Positions 58,613-64,000 of a stretch of DNA of 64,000 nt are shown here, in pieces; position 1 is the first letter of the stretch, and every line of letters starts with the position of its first letter. The translations under genes and the position numbers were made by a program. The notes under the pieces are model-generated. The model worked only from the letters and a program-made list of their open reading frames with translations, had not been told where the DNA came from and did not search any database. This DNA comes from Ischnura elegans (taxonomy: Eukaryota; Arthropoda; Insecta; Odonata; Coenagrionidae). The stretch lies in NCBI RefSeq assembly GCF_921293095.1, contig NC_060259.1, positions 496,001 to 560,000 of the forward strand. The letters run 5' to 3'.

Positions 58613-60276
58613 TCACAGAACAGCCCTCCTTGAAAATGACGACAAGGGGGGAAGGCTTTACAATATCATCCTTCCCGCCAACGTTTCCAGGGAAACAGGA
58701 AGTCGCCTTAACTCTTTGAAGTCACTATCCTCCTCCAGCCTCCATTGTCCGTCCCTCTGTCGCACTTTCCGAGTCAATAGGACACGACGCACGAGGGGAA
58801 AAGAGTGAAGATGATAGACTCCCTCTCCAGAACCTCACGACGCGTCGGTGACTTCGCCCACTCACGCAGTACACGCATAAAAGGAGATGGCGGAGAAACT
58901 AGGCCAGAATGAGGAAGAGAAAGAAGGTGAAAGAGAATGGACACCATAACAGATGATTGCGACGGTGGAAAGAGTGGGCGAGGGCAGCGCTTCTCCCTCC
59001 GAGGAATTCGCACACACAAATATCGACACATGGTCCGCTCCACGAACAATTAAGTATCCACTCACGTCATTTCGGCTTCTGCAGAGTAATAATGGTATGT
59101 TTAAGGAATGTGCGACAAGTACTTTTTGATCTCGAGTCGAGTAGAGTAGTCATGGCAATTCCTGAATAATGCAATACATCAATGCATGTTCCAGAATGTT
59201 CTCATTTTTCCAATTCCCCCGTGAATCTTCTATTCCGACTGCTTAGCTTTATTTAATCGGCAAAGATAATGAGGAATTTTGATGGCAACCATATCAAAAT
59301 TTGGAGATGAATGAAAATTAATGTGTCTTCAATAGTTCAATAAGCACAATTTAAATGAATTTACCTCTAGTGATGCGTCGTCAATTTAATCAATGTGTGT
59401 ATCTAAACTGCTCAGAATAGCCCTCAGTGATGGCAGTTGTACAATTTCAATAAATATAATGCACGCAAACGAAATATGTTACAATTGATCCTTTGAAATT
59501 CTCATGCAGAAAAACTAATTGTTCTACATAGTCAGCAGGTTTTGGCGTCTCAATGTTACAGTATTATCTCCTGTAGAACATTGTCGAGCCTAATCGAATA
59601 ATCCATTTAAACAACAGAAGTAAAAATGTAAAATTACTTGTAAAAAAACAAAGGACATTTTGGGGCCACATAAAGACTTTTGATTGTTATGCATTAATTA
59701 TGTATAATTCATTTTTGCATAGCATATTGATGTAGTCACGTAGCTTTTATCCATACTGGTTGGCTATAACTGTTTTTAAGTGTAGAAAAAACCGCTAAAA
59801 ACTAGTTCATATCACTCTACTCATCAACAAAGAACTGAGTGACACTCGATAAAAGTTGATCAGCGTACTTGAATGACGGTTGTAAAGACGGAAAGCGACG
59901 GAGTAAGCGAAGGAAAAATGGACGGTGGGAATGTACGTGTGATTCTGAAAATGGCGATTCAAGTTATCACACCTTCGGTCTCCGAAAGCTATCCCTGGAG
60001 CTATCCCTATGACTCTGAGGGACGGAGAAATTGATCGTATGTTTCAACCTTAAGTCTAGACACGATAGAGAATTTCCGAGAGAAAAACCGTATTAGGGTG
60101 AAGTTTATGAAAGGTCAAGGCAGCAAAAAATACGACTTAGCTCATCCATCCTCGAGCTTCTGGCGATGACCGATGACGAAGCGTAGGGGTTGGCGGCCGG
60201 AGCAGCAGGAGTCAGCCGGGAAATCAGTTGATCCGAGAGGGATTAAGGGGATAGGATACTTCGGGAGAACTCCGCT

Positions 60277-60316
60277 GCAACGGTCGCTGGAATTTAGTTC
60301 CGAAAGCGACCGTTGC
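60277..60316. repeat. Hairpin with perfect 12-bp GC-rich arms
   Basis: GCAACGGTCGCT (60277-60288) and AGCGACCGTTGC (60305-60316) are exact complements around a 16-bp loop that itself contains GGAA...TTCC. It sits in a GC-rich island. Confidence 0.85.
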
Positions 60317-61338
60317 GTTTGAATTGGAGGGGAAGTTGACTGGGTGGAAGGGGGACTCGAGAGCGAAGAAAAATTCATGGTTGGGGAGAGGGACTGAACT
60401 CCCCTTCTGCGGTGTCAGATTTCGGTCCGCTGGCGGTCGGGATCTCGGATAACCTATGCAGACCCCACGGAGTTGTTTGTGTTGCAAAAAAACTCTTTTG
60501 TGTTTTTTGTGTTAATTTAGTTGATCAGCCCTTCGGTCGGTCTCTTTTTCTCTGGATAGTTCCCGCATTGAATTCCGCTCGCTTTCTTCACGGTGTCCCA
60601 TTTCTATTCATCCTGTACCTCAATGAATGCATCGTAAATTGCAGTTTATAATTTATAATATAAAAATAAAATAGACCGTATGACTTGACTTATTCCACGC
60701 CGGTAACCAATATTGCACAATATAATTAATCGAAACGAGAACGCGAGAAATCGTGTATCACTTTCGTTAATTGCAGTTTCATTTTTCTCTCTACCGTTTG
60801 TTGTTGCAATCCTTCACAAAATCCACGTTTATATTACTTCAATACTCCGTTTTATTGCGCACTTCAATTATAATTTTTTCCTATGATGGCAACGACAGCA
60901 TCATTTTTAGTACAGCTGGGAGGAATCCTAAATTACCTCTATTTCGTAAGCTTCAACTCCAAGTATGAAGGGTGAAAGTATGTCTTAAAATTCGAAAACT
61001 ATTACAAGTGGTCTATTTCAAATGATACATATACGTGTTTATGATTACATTTATAAAAATTCATACACAGTTATTAAATCTCAACTCCCCTGGGATCATG
61101 CAAAATTAATTTTTTCTTAACTTTGAAGTCTGCAGCGCTGTAATCGGCACTGAAGCTGAGGAGTCATGATATCCTCATTTTTTTATCTTACTCGTTTGAA
61201 AATGCCCGGAGAAAATTAATGTCGCGCCGCAGCACGAAAAATTTCGACTCGGTTCACAATTGGTGAAGGGTATTCAGAGGTGGAATTAGTAACTTCATGT
61301 ATTGCGATCTCATTACCCTGTAAGAATCCCATCTCTAA

Positions 61339-61572
61339 AGGCCGTTTTACACGGTACACGGAATTGCGCAATCTGACGTACGTGCGAAGGCGCAATCAAA
61401 ATTGCGTCGTGTAAAGCGGTGAATTGCTAGAACACATGCGAGAATGCGTGGATGCGAGACGGCAAAATAGCCACTGTTTTAATTTCGTTCATGCATTCGC
61501 GCAATTCCGCGCCATTTTAGAAATTAATGCAGCTCTAACCTGCGCAATTCCGTACCTCGTGTAAAACGGCCT
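61339..61572. mobile_element. Harbinger-type MITE (234 bp)
   Basis: The ends AGGCCGTTTTACACG and CGTGTAAAACGGCCT are inverted, with the repeat continuing imperfectly to about 36 bp (GGAATTGCGCA). TAA flanks both sides (61336-61338, 61573-61575). No coding capacity. The TAA duplication fits PIF/Harbinger, but the termini differ from those of the 7.2-kb element, so a different transposase would have moved it. Confidence 0.88.
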
Positions 61573-61575
61573 TAA

Positions 61576-62021
61576 TGCTGAAGCCGGAAACTTTTGATGC
61601 GCGCGTGACTCGATAAACAATGCGGTTCGCGCGGCTGATAGCTATTAATTATTTCGATGTATGTATAGCATATTGTAAGCACTAATGGAAGTCGCACTTA
61701 AATTTGTTACAATATTAATTAATTAATAAAATTGGTCGAGAAAAGAAAAATGCGTCTTACTCAGCCATGCCATAATATACATGCGATAATCCAGGAAAAA
61801 CCAGTGGCCGGGGCAGAAGGCTGCTGTTGGCCGCACCGCGATATACAGGGATAAAATATTACCATATTTAGTCTCCAGGAGGCCGGTGTGCAAAGAGAAA
61901 TGAAGGGTAAAAAGTTGAGGGAAAGTATTGATTAAAAAACATCAACTCCGGTACAATTATTTATTGTAACCAGGTGTATTCTGGCATATTTTAGGCAACA
62001 TAAAGTTCAGGTAAAACTCTT
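61576..62021. other. Gene-free stretch
   Basis: Nothing recognisable; probably the 3' flank of the reverse-strand gene that follows. Confidence 0.4.
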
Positions 62022-63958
62022 TTAATTTATCCACCATTGCTGTGGCCCAAAACTGCTTTCCCTTTGAATTCTGTCAATTATAATCCCATGAGGAGACCAC
62101 ACAATAAAATCGCAATATTGTTTATCCCATATTTCCAGCTGTCCCTGTACTCGATACTGTACTTGGCCCATGCGATTCACTTTGTACATCAGAAACAAGC
62201 CCATAATGCTTGTCTGGTCCCTCAATTCGCAGACGTTTCTTTTTTGAAGTTTCAGAGAATTCCAGTCGTTGCTTTCTTATGTACTCCCTATTCTTTTTGT
62301 AGGAAAAAGAATGTTTTTGGGCATTCTCCTGGGCTCTTGCTCGTCAGTCCTTTTATGAATTATGCGATGTACTACATCATCTTTCACATTGAAGGCTACC
62401 GATGCAATGGCACACCTAGTTTCATAGGCCCCCCTTAAACATAAATTTAACCTTTTCCCTCCTACGTACTTAGCTACATAAGAGTTGTAGGACTCCGCAA
62501 GATTGTTTGTCACGTTGTATATCAAACTAGCGGAGTGACGAGATAATAGACTGTTGGCATAGGTGATATCCTCCCATATGCCGCAACTAATGAAATGAGG
62601 GACCAAGTTCTCCTCTCCTTCTTTGGACCCTTTGCAATAATATTTGTCACATTTATTATGGTCACCAAAAACATGATTCGATCCTTGCTCTATGTCCTTC
62701 TGTAGGAGTTCGACCCTTTCCGACCCGGCCATTTTCGCTCTGAAGGAGATTGCCCCACTCACAGCTACCCTCAATCTTTGCAAGTTATTGTTTATTGTTC
62801 TCCTGTACCCAACGGGCACTGCCCCTTTTGAATTTCTTGGCCGTCGTGCAATATCTTGCAGTCTACTGCTGTAATTTCTAAGTAGGTGGTTGACGCATTC
62901 TACTTTTTGCACTGGTAACTGCTGCCCATATGGCATTTCCATAGACAGCCTTTGCATTATGCTACTATCACCATCACCTGTAATAAAGAGGATTTCATTA
63001 CTTGAGAGCGATGTTGTTTGATTGTGAATGATTTCATGATAAAAATATATTAAATATTCAAGTTTTAAAATTAACTTCCAACTAAAGTATTGAAAGAAAA
63101 TGAATGCATATAGCTTCTAATGAACAAATATTTTATGCACATTAGCTACGTAAGAGTTGTATGACTCTACAGGATTGTTGGTGACATTATATATTAAACT
63201 AGGGGCGTACAAAATAGGAGACGGTGAACTACATTAAAATGCGTTTTTCAATTCTGTGAGTTTGCGTATTCAAAATTATGTTCCGAGTAATTCAACCTAA
63301 CCGAATCAACAAATCCACCAAAGTCTTATTGCAATTACCTATCCGTTTTTTCCAAATGATCCTCAACTCTGAGAAGGCAATCGTCTACGTCTGATTGCTC
63401 AGCTCGTCGACATTCATCCTGTTCCTTAGGGTCCATTTCTCCACCATGCCAATTGCTGCATCCAGGATGAGGTGATGATGGCCTAAGGGGAAAAAACGAA
63501 TTCTGAGAAAACGAATTTGCTGACGGTGATGTAATTTACACGTTAATTATAATTAGCAATTAGCGCTCCATTGAATATTTCTGAACTATTATCAACTAAA
63601 TCGTAGGTATAACATTTAATGTAATTATTTTGCAGCAATATTTACCTTTCCACTACACCTGTTCCGGAACCCAATGGCGATGATTCTTCGGAATGAACGC
63701 TTCCGGCTTCAACTGCTACAAAATAAATGTGTAATAAGGCTTCAGGCAAAGGAGGGAATTTTTATTCTCGTTATTTTTCTTGAAGCTTAAATAATTGGTA
63801 CACTATTAATGCAAGAGAGTCATTTTTTAAACGCAAAATGAATTGAATTTCATTGTGAAATTACCTGCTTCCTTAGGTTTTGGAGGGTGATATTTCCTCT
63901 TCTTTGGCTGATAACACTTACGATATCTCCACTTCAGGTAAGGAGTTGGTTTTTCCAT
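62022..63958 (-). pseudogene. Mutator-like transposase with YqaJ exonuclease remnant, multi-exon
   Basis: Reading leftward, exon A (63958-63865, from MEKPTPYLKWRYRKCYQPKK), exon B (63715-63646) and exon C (63482-63339) join in frame through good splice sites. The large exon (62977-62277) follows an acceptor TTATTACAG and starts GDGDSSIMQRLSMEMPYG. It contains KVECVNHLLRNYSSRL, a NNLAESYNSYVAKYVGGKRL block and LRGAYETRCAIASVAFN, the core of the Mutator-like domain I recall from insect and cnidarian proteins. Exon C does not join it in frame, so at least one exon is lost. After a stop, YRVQGQLEIWDKQYCDFIVW (62022-62225) matches the end of a YqaJ/lambda-exonuclease domain; its catalytic part is missing. 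The gene may extend beyond the right edge. It is a decayed transposon gene with most splice sites preserved. Confidence 0.65.
63143..63212 (-). repeat. Duplicated fragment of the Mutator-like exon
   Basis: This 70-bp segment in the intron repeats 62471-62531 with substitutions, encoding LIYNVTNNPVESYNSYVA against LIYNVTNNLAESYNSYVA. It is either a partial internal duplication or a scrap of a related element. Confidence 0.75.
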
Positions 63959-64000
63959 AATCTGCTGTCCACAATCAATCTCGACACTGACCCGTCGAAA

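Larger units (their letters stand above)
56533..61338. other. Long stretch without a recognisable gene
   Basis: No domain-bearing frame was found. It holds a GA-rich microsatellite (58565-58612), a GC-richer patch at about 58620-59050 and a GC-rich patch with a strong hairpin (60277-60316). The frames overlapping those patches on both strands are likely chance. Confidence 0.35.

Noticed and set aside
60142-60487. A second LTR in the GC-rich patch
   Set aside because: A GGTGTCAG motif recalls a primer-binding site, but no TG...CA ends with a target duplication could be found.

Overview
This is AT-rich animal nuclear DNA, most likely from an insect with a large, repeat-filled genome. The genes are spliced with GT/AG introns. 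The mobile elements (PIF/Harbinger with a MADF partner gene, Penelope, RTE and CR1-like LINEs, Helitron, hAT-like and TTAA-type MITEs) are a typical arthropod mix. No conserved host gene could be identified with confidence, and the species cannot be fixed from the sequence.

Layout. 1-4.4 kb: a Penelope scrap, a decayed transposase with a RAG1/Transib-like C-terminal block, then an open two-exon pogo/Tc5-like transposase (2608-4347). 5.0-8.3 kb: a long, diverged inverted-repeat structure without genes. 10,273-17,482: the best-preserved element, a PIF/Harbinger transposon of about 7.2 kb. It has matching terminal inverted repeats, a TAA target duplication, an open three-exon transposase, a convergent open three-exon MADF/BESS gene, and a 164-bp tandem array between them. 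17.9-19.3 kb: a tRNA-derived SINE foldback and two copies of a 222-bp TTAA MITE. 19.3-24.6 kb: no recognisable gene. 24,657-27,194: a hAT-like element with an 8-bp duplication. 28.8-31.1 kb: a dispersed repeat, an LTR fossil, and the last two exons of an unrecognised gene. 31,432-33,936 and 46,488-49,029: two opposite copies of one DNA transposon with arms of about 390 bp and 8-bp duplications. The second copy sits inside a Penelope element (45.7-49.5 kb). 34.0-34.6 kb: a minisatellite. 35.9-38.1 kb: a reverse-strand RTE LINE. 42.5-43.7 kb: a second hAT-like fragment and a third TTAA MITE. 49.9-51.9 kb: a CR1/Kiri-like LINE with a 33-bp repeat tail. 52,847-54,596: a Helitron with PIF1-helicase remnants. 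56,161-56,527: a solo LTR with a 5-bp duplication. 61,339-61,572: a Harbinger-type MITE. 62.0 kb to the right edge: a reverse-strand, multi-exon gene with a Mutator-like transposase domain and a YqaJ exonuclease remnant.

How the parts relate. In the Harbinger element the nuclease and the MADF (Myb-like) protein are the two products this superfamily uses together for transposition, and both read as whole here. The other elements are mostly fossils. Their nesting gives relative ages: the long-armed transposon is younger than the Penelope copy it splits, and a TTAA MITE is younger than the diverged repeat block it interrupts. All calls come from reading the sequence and remembered family motifs; no database search was run.
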